Shown here: in pieces, positions 25,953-38,784 of the stretch
Layout of the letters: every line of letters begins with the position of its first letter
Numbering within the stretch: position 1 is the stretch's first letter
Assembly (NCBI RefSeq): GCF_963583255.1
Contig: NC_084803.1
Coordinates: 1,024,373-1,088,372 of the forward strand
Length of the DNA stretch: 64,000 nucleotides
Source: Pyrus communis
Lineage: Eukaryota; Streptophyta; Magnoliopsida; Rosales; Rosaceae
Reading direction: 5' to 3'
Notes under the pieces: generated by a model
Databases searched by the model: none
What the model was told of the DNA's origin: nothing
Seen by the model: the letters and a program-made list of their open reading frames with translations, nothing else
Translations under genes and position numbers: made by a program

Positions 25953-28900
25953 ATGGCGGACGCAGCAGGTTCGGCCTCTGCAAAGAGAATGTGTTCGGTG
26001 CCTGAGAGGCTCCAACTGCATGGTGCCATGCTGGCCTTGCAGTTTGGCTATGCAGGTTTTCATGTCGTCTCAAGAGCTGCCCTAAACATGGGCATTAGCA
26101 AGCTCGTTTTCCCAGTTTACAGAAACATCATCGCTCTTCTCCTCCTCCTTCCCTTTGCCTATTTTCTAGAGAAGTACATACTGCGAAATGATTTTCTTAT
26201 ACACTTTTTTATCTTTCTATACATTATGTTTATTTCTGTCCATTACTTTCTTTTATTTATTTTTTAATTAAAAAACAAGAAAGTGTGTTGAGGAGAGAAA
26301 AGGATTGTGCACTTATTTATAATTAATAAAAATTGCGTATTGAGATTAATTAACACGTTCATTTTGTTATTTTTTCTTGGCTCCATTAGGAAGGACAGAC
26401 CTGCAATCACTCTAAACTTTCTCACCCAGTTCTTCTTCCTTGCACTTGTTGGGTATGATGAAATATACTTACACATTTGAATAGTCAAGACCTATATTGT
26501 TGTGCTAATTAACTATTTAATAATCACTTTTATTCATTAATTAATTTTCTTAATTTACAGAATTACAGCAAACCAAGGATTCTACTTGCTGGGGTTAGAC
26601 AACACATCACCCACCTTTGCTTCTGCAATCCAAAACTCCGTCCCTGCTATTACCTTCCTCATGGCAGCCATACTCCGGTAACGTTATTAATTTACATAAT
26701 GAGTCACAACATTTTAATTCCTAAGTCTTTTAAGAAAAAAAAATTACTTTGTTAACAAGTGTGTCATTTTTATGCATCTAAATAACATTAAATAAATTAA
26801 TATTGCAGGATAGAGCACGTAAGACTGAACCGAAAAGATGGTATTGCCAAGGTGCTCGGAACGGTCTTCTGCGTCGCCGGAGCGTCTGTAATCACGCTCT
26901 ACAAGGGCCCCACCATATACAGCCCAACTCCTCCACTCCAGATGATGAGATTGATGAGCAGTACTACTACCTCTGCAATCTCATCAACATCTTCGTCAGC
27001 AATAGTGTCGACTCTCTCATCGCTTGGCGATGCAAAGGGGAAGAGCTGGACTCTGGGCTGCCTCTACCTGATCGGACACTGCCTGTCGTGGTCCGGTTGG
27101 CTCGTGTTGCAGGCGCCGGTTCTAAAGAAGTACCCGGCCCGGCTCTCAGTGACATCGTACACGTGTTTCTTTGGGCTGATACAGTTCATCATAATTGCTG
27201 CAGTTTTTGAGAGAGACGGTCAGGCTTGGATCTTTCACAACGGTGGTGAAGTCTTCAGCATTCTCTACGCGGTAAGTATTAGTAGCCAGGCTCATTACTT
27301 AATGACGATCACTGTTTCTTAATTCTCAGTTAAAACTAAATTTCCTTCTTAATACAAAATTTTTTCAAGCTTCGCCTGGTTTATACTTACTAGAGCATTT
27401 AATTATACAAATGATTCATGTAAAACAAAAGTGACATTATTTACAAGGTAATACATCCAATTGTTATAAAATGAAGAGCATGCTCCTCAGGAAATTCGTC
27501 GTATCTGGTTGTATATCCTCTTTTTCTATCTTTTATATTACATGACATGTTTAGCAAATTCAGCGCATTAAGAAAGTCAATTCTTTTCTTAGCTTTTGAA
27601 TATTCTTCTTTCTTGCTTTATTCTTCGATTATGGTTATGGCGTGATGTGCCATTTTTCTGGTTCGTTAACAAAAGCTGTCAGAAGCAAAAAGTTGTCCGA
27701 CTAGTCATCAGAAATAAAAGGCACAACTTGTTCATGTGCGAACCAGTTGCTTCTTACTTAAAAAGTTTCTGGGGTGAAAATTCAAACGCAATAATGCAGG
27801 GTGGTGGGTATTTAAAATGAAATGAACGATACTGATTCTTTCTTTTTATTTTTTTTGTATTTTGGTAGGCTTCCTTTTTTTTTTTCCCTCTATATTTTTG
27901 TTTTGTGGTTAAATGGAATTATAAAATTGCAGGGAGTGGTTGCATCAGGGATCGCATTCGCTGTACAGATATGGTGCATCGACAGAGGGGGCCCTGTCTT
28001 CGTGGCCGTATATCAACCTGTTCAGACCCTCGTTGTCGCTATAATGGCCTCCGTCGCTTTGGGAGAAGAGTTCTACTTGGGCGGGTACGTACTTCATACC
28101 CCTGTTCACCACCATGTGTATCCATATAAATAAGGAAACTTTAATGAAAAACTTCTAATTCTGTTCATTTTAACGAAAAATTATATTTTTACACTAAAAA
28201 GTCAATCCTGGTACTATTTACTTTATCATTTATTTTATTTTTATCGTTAAAACTCAAAATTTTCAAGTATTTTATTTTAATTTTTCTTATAAATAATATA
28301 ATAGAGAAACTTCAGTAGTTTTCCAACTTGGAATGATATCGTTTACAAAAGTATGGAACTCCTATTTTTGTCCCATGGTGATTGTACTGGTGTGAGAGCT
28401 GCCATAATTTAAGCAGTCCTACTACATTTTCTCTATCCATAAAATGTTTATCTGAAAGTTTTGGAATTCATTCACAAATAGGTTGACAAGTCTAAAGATT
28501 GATGACAAACATGTGGTGTATATACCAATCTTCACCGATTTGAGCATCGATAACAAAAAATTATTATGTGGTATTAAAATACACTATATATCAAGTAATG
28601 TAACATTTCAGCTTTGTTTAATACGTGTTTAATTTATTTATTAATATTATACTTTAAAATATAAATTCATTATCATACACCCATATTTTGATACGTAAAT
28701 TCGTTATATGATTACAAATTTAAAAAGACACACACACACACACATATATATATTAATAAATGAACAAGATTTTGAATAATCCAGAAGTTATGTAAAACCG
28801 ATGCATCATAGTTTGGCCTCATTTTTGTTGTTGTGGAATATAAATATATCTTAATTATTGGTCGTGTACAATATTGGACAGGATCATTGGGGCAGTGCTG

Positions 28901-29086
28901 ATCATAGTGGGACTATACCTTGTGCTGTGGGGTAAAAACGAAGAAAGAAAGTTCGCTCAACTAATTACTCAAGGAAGCAGCAGGGTTGGAAGCCAGTCCA
29001 CTCCAGAGCACACAAACAACAGGAAAATCCAAACCAAGTCGTCCCTCACTCAGCCACTCATCCCTCCATCCACCGAAAATGTTTGA
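25953..29086 (+). CDS. WAT1: WAT1 (WALLS ARE THIN 1)-like EamA/UMAMIT transporter
   Basis: In Arabidopsis WAT1 is a tonoplast auxin exporter needed for secondary wall formation. Six exons: 25953-26173, 26390-26452, 26561-26677, 26809-27271, 27933-28084, 28882-29086. All are GT-AG and in phase, total 406 residues (Arabidopsis 389). It has ten expected membrane segments in two EamA halves. The first half shows HGAMLALQFGYAGFHVVSRA and NMGISKLVFPVYRNI, then GFYLLGLDNTSPTFASA. The second shows WTLGCLYLIGHCLSWSGWLV and ASGIAFAVQIWCIDRGGPVF, then YQPVQTLVVAIMASVALGEE. Only the Ser/Thr-rich loop between the halves and the C-terminal tail look variable, ending in the WAT1-like PLIPPSTENV. The match extends along the whole protein, so this is probably the orthologue. 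Confidence 0.95.
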
Positions 29087-30567
29087 TTGCCATTTTCTAA
29101 CTTTTAACGACAATCTTGGGCCCTTCTCCGTCAAGATATCAGGAGGACCAAAAAAAAAGTACTGCCGTAGCTATATAATATATCAGAAAGCTTTGTGTGT
29201 GTAATGAAGGTGTTCTTTCTTTTTTCTCTTTTTTCTCTTTGTTTTTTTATCACTTTTGCTCAATCGCTTTCTTTAGTGGGGAAGAAGGGGTCAGCTATGT
29301 GGGGACTCAGAGCCTTAGATCTCATATGCTTTAATTATATGTTAATTTTATGGTTTGATTAAATGAAAAAAAAGGTTTTCCTACACATTCAAAGCTAGTT
29401 AGTCGATTCTCACTAAAGGTGAATTTGAACTACATTATTATGACTAACCCATAGCCCACTCCCTCACCCCATTAATAATAATATCGTTTGGTAAAAAAAA
29501 AAAAATTGGCTAGTTCATGCTTTTCATATCACAACAAATAAACGATCATATGGTTAATTACATTTTACACCATTGAAGTTTCAAATTAGTTTCAAAATAA
29601 GCAACGAAGTTTCAATTTTATCACATTGAACCATGATACTTTTTTTTGTTTTTTTTTTTTTGAGAAAGAGTGAACCATGATACATTTTAAAATTTCTCAA
29701 AAATTTATATTTTCTGTTTACTTGTTATGTACTGGGACCAGTTGAGTTTCCCTAAAAAAAAGCAATGGGGTCAATTAGCACCTCTAACTACAATTAAATG
29801 TGTATATTGGAAAAATGTAATTGTTAGAAGTGCGATGTTAGAAAATCAGAACCTGCGGATTTATTTCTAAACTACCTTAAACTTCGGTGTGAAATATCTA
29901 CATATGTATATTACAAATCAGCTCAACTCATATGTCTATGTGTATAATCACAATAAGAAAATTTTGATATTGGTTAAAGGTGGTCAAATTAGTAATTGGT
30001 GTTTACGATTCTTTATGTTAGTGTGGTGACAAAATTGCAAGTAAGATTTGATGCATGATTATTTTCAGATCCTGAAATCACATCATTAAAGAGTACATTA
30101 TTTGAAACTTGAAGGGGGTCCATAATAATAATGATATTACTTTTTTTTTTTTTTTTTTTTTTTGGGTAAGAAGTATGCATTTCTTTTATAATGGTAAGCT
30201 GCTTTTTCTTTTAATGATGTTAATGGCATCCATGGTTTTCATTAAACAATGCAGATATGAATGCTCTTAACGAGTTGAACTCTATGCTTTTTACGTCTAA
30301 ACATATATTTTCTCTTTCCTTGTACATGAAAAAAAGGTTGAACTGCTGCCTTGCCTGCCCTTAGTCCTAATATAAGTGAATATTGATAAAATTTATTATA
30401 GTGATAGATTCAAATATTGTGAAAGTTTATTATAGTGATAGATCCAATTTCGACCATTGAAAAAAAAAAAAAGCTTAAATAATGAATCTGTATTGGAAAT
30501 GGCATGACCATTTAATGGAGAAATTAATTAATACACACTTTGAAATTGTTATGCAATTTCAAAGTAC

Positions 30568-30605
<38 letters not shown>
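29087..30605. other. intergenic region between WAT1-like and NPF genes
   Basis: The first ~150 bp are probably the WAT1 3' UTR. About 29395-29508 holds an A-tailed SINE-like piece (AATAATATCGTTTGGT plus A-run). T- and A-runs lie at 29640-29662, 30140-30163 and 30460-30470. A (TA)n microsatellite (about 30567-30602) abuts the NPF stop codon. No gene seen. Confidence 0.6.
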
Positions 30606-33600
30606 TCACTTTTCGTCCCTATCTATCACACTAGTGCTAGTACCGTGCCTGCCTTTGTAACACCGAGCCACCCACAAATACACCAAGAAATTAACCCCAT
30701 TAATGGCGGTCAAGATCCAATAAAAGTAATTAAGCTTGCTCTTATTCAAATCATTCCTCAGCCAACCTTCTTGTACTCCGCCGGTCGTACCCTCAATGAT
30801 CTTTACAAGCGCCGTGCTCAGCCAACTCCCGATCCCAATCTCACTCAAAAACATCGCGCTACTAATGCTCCTAGTACCGTCCGTGGCCTCATCGTAAAAA
30901 AACTCCAACTGTCCAACGTACGTAAAAACCTCGGCGGTCCCCATGAGGAAGAACTGCGGAAGCAACCAAAACACGCTCATTTTGCTCAGCGGACTCAACT
31001 CATCTCGGCGTTTCTTCTCGACCAAGGCAGCCGAGGCCATGGCGAATATGGAGACAAAGAGTCCGACCCCCATTCGCTGTAACGATGTCATGCCACGCGG
31101 GTGGCCTGTGCGTTTGCGAATGATTGGGACCATAAACTTTTCGTAAATGGGGACGAGGATTAGGGCGTTGATAGCGGCGAAGAAGGGGACAGAGCCTGCT
31201 GGGATTTCAAAGTTATGGCCGAGTTTGCGGTCGGTTTTGCTGGCTTGGCTGACGAAGAAGGTTGAGAGTTGAGAGAATGAGAGGGCGAGAGCTATGGTTG
31301 ATGCCCATATGGGCAGAACCCTAATGAAGCATTTGAATTCTTCTACTTGGGTCACTGTACATAGCATCCAACGACTCTTTGGGTTGCCCTCTGGGTCTGT
31401 CATCACAGCTGCCATGTCCAAAAACCTGCATATTAACCAATTGATTAAGTGGCTAACTAACATATAACTTAACTAAATCAGACAAATGAGATTCTTTCAT
31501 TAAGTTCATGTTCATGTTCATTAAGCTAGCGCACACTGCACAAAACAGTTATATATATGTATACGTATATACACTATTTGATAAAAGATAGAGCTTAACT
31601 ATATATGCATTGCTATATATGCAGCCCAAAAACGAGACATATTAAGACTCACTTGTACTGTGCAGTGTGCGCTAGCTTCCGGACACCGAAGATATCAGAC
31701 TTGTCAGTCTTAACCTCATAAAGCTGAGCATCACGCGCCACCTCAACTCCGCTCCAATGGTTCCTCACGGAGGCCACAACAACCTGAATAAATCTAGTGA
31801 AAGGACTCCCCATAGGCTTTTGATAACGATAGTACGGAACACCGGCGGCAAGGATGACGACGGAGCAGATCATCAATCCCGTCGGGATTCCGAAACCCCA
31901 AGTCCACCCCTTCTTCTCTTGTATGTAAACCAATACCGTGATCCCCAAGAGTGCGCCCATGTTTATGGAAAAGAAGAACCAATTGAAGAACGAGTATTTC
32001 TTTACCATTTCTCTTGAATCAGCCTCGTCGAATTGATCGGCCCCAAAGGACGAAACACACGGTTTTATGCCGCCGGTTCCAAGGGCGATGAGGCCAAGCG
32101 CGCCGTAGAGGAAGGCCGTCTGGGTATTGGTAGCTTGGTTGCATGGTCGAACCGTGCATGGCGGTGGACGTAAGCTGTCTACGGAGGCTGATACTGTCAA
32201 CAAGACCATACCCTATAAAACAAACATTGAATTCATTACACCACCATCTTTTGAGAATTTTTGCGTTTTCACAAAATTTATTGAAGTTTTAGAAATTATG
32301 TTAACACACGTTGAGATTTTAAATTGTTTTCACGTAACTCCATACATTCAAAATCAACCGACAAGTTTAACCATAAGTTTTGAATTAGCTACACACTCTC
32401 GAGCTTCAAGCCAATTTTCACACGAAGGAGTAAGGGCTTTTATAGAAAACACTTATATTTATAAATTATTTTACTAAATTACTTGTATTATGAACACGCT
32501 AAGATTTATATTAAAAATTCAAGTGTTTCTTTAACATAACATTGGGAAATACTTTTCAAAAAGCGTTCTATTACTAAAAAAATAAGGAAAACTAATTAAA
32601 AGAGTTTGAAAACTTTGAGTTTTAACCAAAATGACAAAAATGTGTTGTAAGTGAATAATACCATGAATCACTTTTTAGAGTAAAAATATCCTTAATGTTA
32701 AACGTGAACAATACCAAAAATGTTTCATTAAGAACTTTTTGTCGAAACGGTAAATTAGAAACTTTTAATTGTCAAAAAAAAACTCTTCAATCGCTTCCAA
32801 TAAAAATCCCAAAATAACCCAATGCTAATGTCCATAATTATGAAGATTCAGCCCAATAAATCTAATGGGCCTAACAAAGTTGATGAAAATCCAAAATGAT
32901 GGGCTTTAATACCACAGCATAGATACAAGAGAAAATGATGATGGTTTTGAAGCGGCCCAAGTAAGCATCAGCCACAAATGCTCCAAATAGAGTGAGGACG
33001 TAGGCAGCTCCGATCCAATCCGTCACATGAGTCGCCGCGTTCGGCAGCGCCTGCCGCATCTCGAAGACCAAATAAGCCACCATGTTCACCGCAATTGCAA
33101 AAAATGCCAGCCTCTCAGCCACCTCATTCACTACAATCAATTAAGTAAAAAAAAGAAAAAAAAAAACCATAAACTAATTCAATCTTAGTTAATCAAATTT
33201 AACCTAAACAATTAATTCAATCTTAGTAAAATGCACCTATGATAAATGGTGAGGCCTTCCATCCTCCTGTTGTTTGCTTGTCTGCAATTCCCCCCCTGAA
33301 GTCCACACATCCATTGCTTACCAAAGTTGTGGTTAGGCTTCCTTCCTGCATGTTGATGTTAATTAGTATATAGCTAATTTTATTTAGAGGCCTTTAGATC
33401 CATGTCCGAAAGCTTCAGCTGCTTTCGGATTTTGTTAAGTTCCATTTTCATATCATTTCAGTTCAGTTGATTTTTTCTCGTGGACGTTTTGCGCTTTATA
33501 GTAAAACTGAAAATATATTTAAACTCGTTGATTTACGCATCATTTACTCACATTTGAATCTCTAATACTATAGTATTAGTCTACAACTTAAAGTGAAATG

Positions 33601-34466
33601 AAAAACATTCTAAAAACTCGTAAACAAAAATAAAATAAAATAAACTGTGGTATATGTAAAAAAGATACAATAAATCCATGTTGCAAGGAGGGTATTAAAA
33701 AATTATAGAGGCTATTAAACATGTAAAGAGTGACCCCAAACCATCATGTCTCCCTGCGTTGCGAGGATCGGAAAAAAAATGTCTATCGTACGCATCATTA
33801 CTCTTATTTTGCAAATAAGCTGTTTCCACAACTTGAATAGATTAACATGTGATATGGGTAAATAAACACGAATGAGTTTTTCAAAGTTAATAAGACTACC
33901 ATAAATAATGGATGATATTGGTTAATGCAATCTCCTTCTTTCTACCAATCAAACATATACAGTAGAAATTAGATGCTTTTAATTTCCACCCGAATCACAT
34001 TGCCTTCATTTCAAATTCCAATCAACGTCTGTCATGTAATCGAAGGACAAGGCGAAGAAGATGACTTTGTGAGGTCAAGAAAACACAAGAGGAAGAAGAT
34101 TGTCTGAGGAATGCTAAATCCTAATGAAGTAAGGGGTATATAACAAGAAGTAGAAGAAATATAAGGGAAAAAAAAAAGAGTGAAAAGAATTGATCGAAAA
34201 TAAAGGAAAGATACTTTCTAAAATCCATGGATGATATTACTTACTTTACCAGCCACACTTATGAGTGAATTTGATATCTTATGTTCATGGTCGTAATGGT
34301 GTGTCTGCTTCTTTATACTCAAATTCAAAGTCATTTAAAATATCGTATTATCAGAAAATATTTTTACCTTCTTGACATTCTCAAAATCTTCAAATTTTTC
34401 CATGGAGGGCTGAATGAAGGACTGTTCGAAATACGATTCGTCGGCAGTTGATTTAGGTTGCTCCAT
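30606..34466 (-). CDS. NRT1/PTR family (NPF) proton-coupled transporter
   Basis: Major-facilitator transporter of nitrate, di/tripeptides or hormones; the substrate cannot be read from the sequence. Five exons on the minus strand: 34466..34368, 33345..33237, 33130..32913, 32212..31653, 31425..30606. All borders are GT-AG and in phase; 601 residues, normal for the family. The ExxER proton-coupling motif is intact (NEVAERLAFF, about residues 72-76). Family blocks follow: DWIGAAYVLTLFGAFVADAY, GALGLIALGTGGIKPCVSSF, GADQFDE, YSFFNWFFFSINMGALLGIT. Later come FEIPAGSVPFFAAINALILV, TGHPRGMTSLQRMGVGLFVS and AEVFTYVGQLEFFYDEATDG. The N terminus is hydrophilic (33 residues in exon 1). Intron 3 (about 700 bp) is AT-rich without a recognised insertion. 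No lesion. Confidence 0.94.
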
Positions 34467-34536
34467 TGAAGCTCAATTAACCAGAACTTTGAGTTTTCAG
34501 GCGATGCTTTCTTCAAAGGGCTAGCTAGTCAGGAGA

Positions 34537-34543
34537 TTTATAT
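34537..34543 (-). promoter_or_regulatory. probable TATA box of the NPF gene
   Basis: GCATATAAATC on the minus strand, about 75 bp upstream of the NPF ATG at 34466. A usual plant spacing if the leader is short. Confidence 0.4.
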
Positions 34544-35016
34544 GCAAGCTGACTAACGTGCGATAACATATTTAAACTAAGTTGGTCGATGTCATTACAA
34601 AATAAATTTAAGGTTGTTTCTGTTTGTTCTAATTCAACTTCTGACTTATATGATTTGGACTATTTGTTTCAAGAGTTTGTTGGGGGCGGCACTACAAACA
34701 TCGGAACGGATTAATCAATCCCACGAGTCGGGAAGTTGAGCAAAATGTTGGATAATAAGGCAAGGTGGTGGTGGTTACAATGGAGCTGTTGTGTACACAG
34801 CCTAAAACGAAATAAAATGGAAGATGTAGGAAGTAGTCAGACTGCCGGCTAAACACTTGGTCAAAAGGAGAAGGGACAAGGAGGAGCCATATGGCACATA
34901 CATCACACAAGATACTCTCCTTCATTCTGTTTGAGGGTGTTATTAAATGGAAGTCTTGCATTAAAGCGTAAGTTTCTAATGACAATATGATGTTATAAAC
35001 GACTTTAATTTAAGGA

Positions 35017-35205
35017 GAGGAGGTTCGAATTTGAACGCAAGAGGGCATACATATCGCCATGGGGCTTGTGTCCAACTTGCTAAACTCAAATTTGCTTTGC
35101 ATTAATTGAGATGAGGAATTGAACTTAGGTGTAATGTGTGGTCCGGCTACATGGCAATATGTATGTCCCCTTGCAATTTTTTTTTTTTTTTTTTTTTTAA
35201 CAAGA
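35017..35205. repeat. inverted-repeat element next to a 20+ T-run
   Basis: GCAAGAGGGCATACATATCG (35038 on) and CAATATGTATGTCCCCTTGC (ending 35177) are inverted copies enclosing about 100 bp. A T-run (35178-35200) follows directly. May be a small MITE or two head-to-head SINE tails. Confidence 0.45.
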
Positions 35206-36246
35206 AACAATAGTGTGGTATTTTATTAATCAACACAAACAATTACAAGGGTGCCATTGAGTACGTAGCTCCAGTGACCAAAAAATTGATTTGAAGTGAA
35301 TTTGCACAGACAGACAAATGAGAGTAAACCCCTAGGAGACTACCACAAGCACAAACACACAATTGCCAAGCGCACAAGTACCACCAGTATAGATTTGTCA
35401 CAATAAACGATAGCTGCAGCAGAGAAATACAAGCAGCCACATTGGTCATCGTTGAATAGCAAGACCACATCAAGTCATCGTTGACAGATGATACTACATA
35501 ATAAATTGCACAAAGGCAAAGACCATTCTAGCCAAAACAACAGCCCTACCATGCTGGTCAACTCATCATAGTTGGGGGTGAGGCATGGAATGTTGCACAC
35601 TAAATGATGGGAGAAAAGCACGGGAAGGGAGATGAGGTAGGTGAAGGCATGGAAGGAGTAGTCGGCGTGAGGTTGAAGGGAAAGAAGGTCATGTATGGCA
35701 AGGGGAGAGAAGGTAGGATGGGGAAGAGAGGGAAATAGGAAGGGAGGAAAAGCAAGGAGGGAACTGCCACCGGCCTCCAGCCATAGCCAGAGGCCGGTGG
35801 TGATGGAGGTAGCCGGTTAGGGTTTTGTTCAGGGAGAGAGCCTTGGAGAGAAAGAGACTGATTCCCCCCTTGCATTTGATTAGTATTGGATTGAATGCTA
35901 GTATTTTTTACATCATATTTGAGCAGATTATTCACATTTTAGGTGCAATGGCCTACATATTGAGCTTGAGTGATGTTACACATGAGAAAACGTGTTGAGA
36001 GTATCACTCCTCGTTGTAAATAGAAACTCATTGCAATTTGTTTTTGTGTTAGATGACCACGTTCTAACAACTTCACCAAATTGGAATTTGGGCTCATCTC
36101 AAAAGTGAATCATGAAAACCCAATATGCCTAATAACTCATCAGTCTTGGACGGCAATCCAAAACCCAAAAAACTTAATTCAAGTTTGCTAGCCAAGGCCC
36201 AATCGATAAAAACCAACGAACACTGTACCAATAATTCGGGAGATGT

Positions 36247-36274
36247 GCATATTCGATTCCAACAGTGAATATTC
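36247..36274 (+). promoter_or_regulatory. two P1BS (PHR1-binding) motifs upstream of the PAP gene
   Basis: GCATATTC (36247-36254) and GAATATTC (36267-36274) both fit GNATATNC, the site bound by PHR1-type MYB factors under phosphate starvation. They are exactly 20 bp apart and about 300 bp before the chosen start codon. Secreted PAPs are classical phosphate-starvation genes, so the location fits. Confidence 0.5.
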
Positions 36275-36556
36275 CATGCCTAATTAAGTGGTTAGTGCAG
36301 ATAACAAACTATTAATTTTCTGACAAATCGCAAAAGCACCAAGTGCTTTTGACTGACGGTTGGCCGCATGTTCCTACGTGTCCACCACAGCAGTCAATCA
36401 ATCTCTGTGTCTCTTCACCCAGCGCCAACACCTTCAGCGGAATTTCGTACACGGAATTTTGGATGGAGCAACCATTTATTTATAACACGTAATTTTGCAC
36501 ATGGAAGTGGCTTAAGTGGGAAGTGCTTACCAATGGTGGTACAAAAAAGCACTGGG

Positions 36557-38784
36557 ATGAGGAAGGCAGGGATGAGCTCTGCTGGGGTTGTGCTGGGTAT
36601 GTTACTGATTGTCCTGGAGGTTTGTGATGGCGGAATAACAAGCAGTTATGTCCGGAATGATGACTTGTCCCTTGATATGCCTTTGGACAGTGATGTGTTC
36701 CGAGTTCCTCCCGGATATAATGCCCCCCAACAGGTATGTTTTGTCAGAAACCATGCTTTTAAGTTCTGATTCATACTTCTTGTTATAATCTAAACTACTC
36801 TAATTTATCTCTATTGAGTGTTGAGTGTAATATGCGGCCTGACTACATTGGACTAGTCTACTTACCTAACTCACGTGGGCGATTTATGATTTTGATTTTT
36901 GGGTAGTGGGCAAACTCCGAGAAGGGTTTTTTTTTTTTTCTTTCTAAATTTTGAGTGCTGTGATTACTGAAGGTGCATATAACTCAAGGAGATCATGAGG
37001 GTAAGGGTGTGATTGTCTCTTGGGTCACTCCAGATGAACCGGGTTCAAGTACAGTGATTTACTGGGCAGAAAATAATACCAGTCTCAAAAAAAGTGCTCA
37101 AGCAACTGTTCTCACTTACAAGTACTTCAATTACACTTCTGGATACATTCATCATTGCACCATTGACAATTTAGATGTAAGTACTTGCCACTAATTGGTT
37201 GCCCTGCATTCTTTGTGTTCGAATCGAATTGAATGTAGAGTTTAATCAATCAGAACTGCAGTTTGACACCAAATACTACTACGAAGTCGGGACTGGGAAC
37301 ACCGCGCGGAGGTTTTGGTTTGTAACCCCTCCTAGGGTTGGTCCTGATGTTGCTTATACTTTTGGCCTCATAGGTAATAAAATTTGATCTGCATTTGGAA
37401 ATTTTATATAAATTGGCACACTTGTGCTTTTTTTGATGTTTTTGAACCATATATTTGTGTGTTGTGTGTTCTGGTGTGCATTTTGAGCAGGGGATCTTGG
37501 CCAAACCCACGATTCAAATGATACACTTACACATTACGAATTAAACCCTGCGAAAGGGCAGACATTATTGTTTGTTGGGGACCTCTCTTACGCAGATGAT
37601 TATCCGTTTCATGACAACAACCGGTGGGATACATGGGGGAGGTTCGTAGAGAGAAATGTTGCTTACCAACCGTGGATTTGGACTGCAGGAAATCACGAAA
37701 TCGATTTTGTTCCTGAGCTCGTAAGCATCTTTTTTGTGTATTGTTTGATGGTGACCTCTCTTGTTGTAGATGATTAAATATACGATTAAGTAATTACAAT
37801 GTTGTTGCAGGGTGAAAGTAAACCCTTCAAACCATACACAAATCGGTATTTTGTTCCCTACGAAGCTTCGGGTAGTACGTCTCCTCTTTGGTACTCCATC
37901 AGGAGAGCTTCAGCCTACATCATAGTCTTGTCCTCGTACTCAGCATATGGTACGAATGTTCACTTGTCCGCAATTCATCTTGCGCGAGCAATTTCATAGA
38001 ACTATGCCTTTCGTGGTTCTTTATGATTGTGTATGTGCGCGCGTTGCGAACTGTGCTTTGTTTGCAGGGAAGTATACTCCTCAATACAAGTGGCTAGAGA
38101 AGGAGCTGCCGAAAGTGAACAGGACAGAGACGCCATGGCTTATTGTTCTTATGCATTCTCCACTGTATAACAGTTATGTACATCACTATATGGAAGGAGA
38201 ATCCTTCAGAGTTATGTATGAGGAATGGTTTGTGGAATATGAAGTAGATGTTGTCTTCGCTGGCCATGTTCATGCCTACGAACGATCTGTAAGTGTACCT
38301 TGTACATGCCTGTGAACAATCTATTAAAACTATGGCGGTTTCAGATATGAATGTTTGCATCACAGGAACGGATATCAAATGTTGCTTACAACATTTCGAA
38401 TGGACTCTGCACTCCCATAAGCGACCGGTCAGCCCCGGTTTACATAACCATCGGAGATGGAGGAAACCTAGAAGGCTTGGCTACAGAGTACGATGTTAAT
38501 CTCATTCATACCATCTGTGAGCATTCTTTCCTGTTGATCAAAAAGTTTTGAAATTCCGGTTGCATTTTGTGTTTTTCTGCAGAATGACAGAACCACAGCC
38601 AAGTTACTCAGCTTTCCGGGAAGCTAGCTTCGGTCATGGGATTTTCGATATAAAGAACAGAACTCATGCATTTTTCAGTTGGCACCGGAATCAAGACGGG
38701 TATGCGGTTGAAGCTGATTCTCTGTGGTTAAAGAACAGATATTGGAGCAGTATGGAAGACTCATCATCCTTAGCTGCATTTTAG
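36557..38784 (+). CDS. PAP: Purple acid phosphatase, high-molecular-weight plant type, intact
   Basis: Secreted binuclear-metal phosphomonoesterase that releases phosphate from organic esters. Eight exons: 36557-36733, 36973-37176, 37262-37373, 37491-37720, 37811-37949, 38068-38288, 38366-38487, 38583-38784. All are GT-AG and in phase, giving 468 residues, the normal size. The five metal-ligand blocks are intact: GDLG (D about 166, across exons 3/4), GDLSYADDY (D195, Y198), GNHE (N232, H233), VLMH (H317), GHVH (H354, H356). The C terminus ([20 protein letters not shown]) is typical of the PAP10/PAP12/kidney-bean group. I chose the ATG at 36557, which gives a signal peptide ([19 protein letters not shown]). 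In-frame ATGs at 36533 and 36368 are alternatives. This is the only intact PAP of three local copies. Confidence 0.94.

Larger units (their letters stand above)
34467..36240. other. intergenic between the NPF and PAP genes
   Basis: Contains the NPF promoter side, an inverted-repeat element at about 35.0-35.2 kb, and a G-rich stretch at 35.6-35.85 kb. The minus-strand ORF of that stretch (35600-35935) is Pro/Ser-rich and low-complexity without a known domain. No gene is called. Confidence 0.5.

Noticed and set aside
35600..35935. 111-codon Pro/Ser-rich ORF on the minus strand
   Set aside because: Low-complexity composition from a G-rich tract, no known domain, no splice or promoter context.
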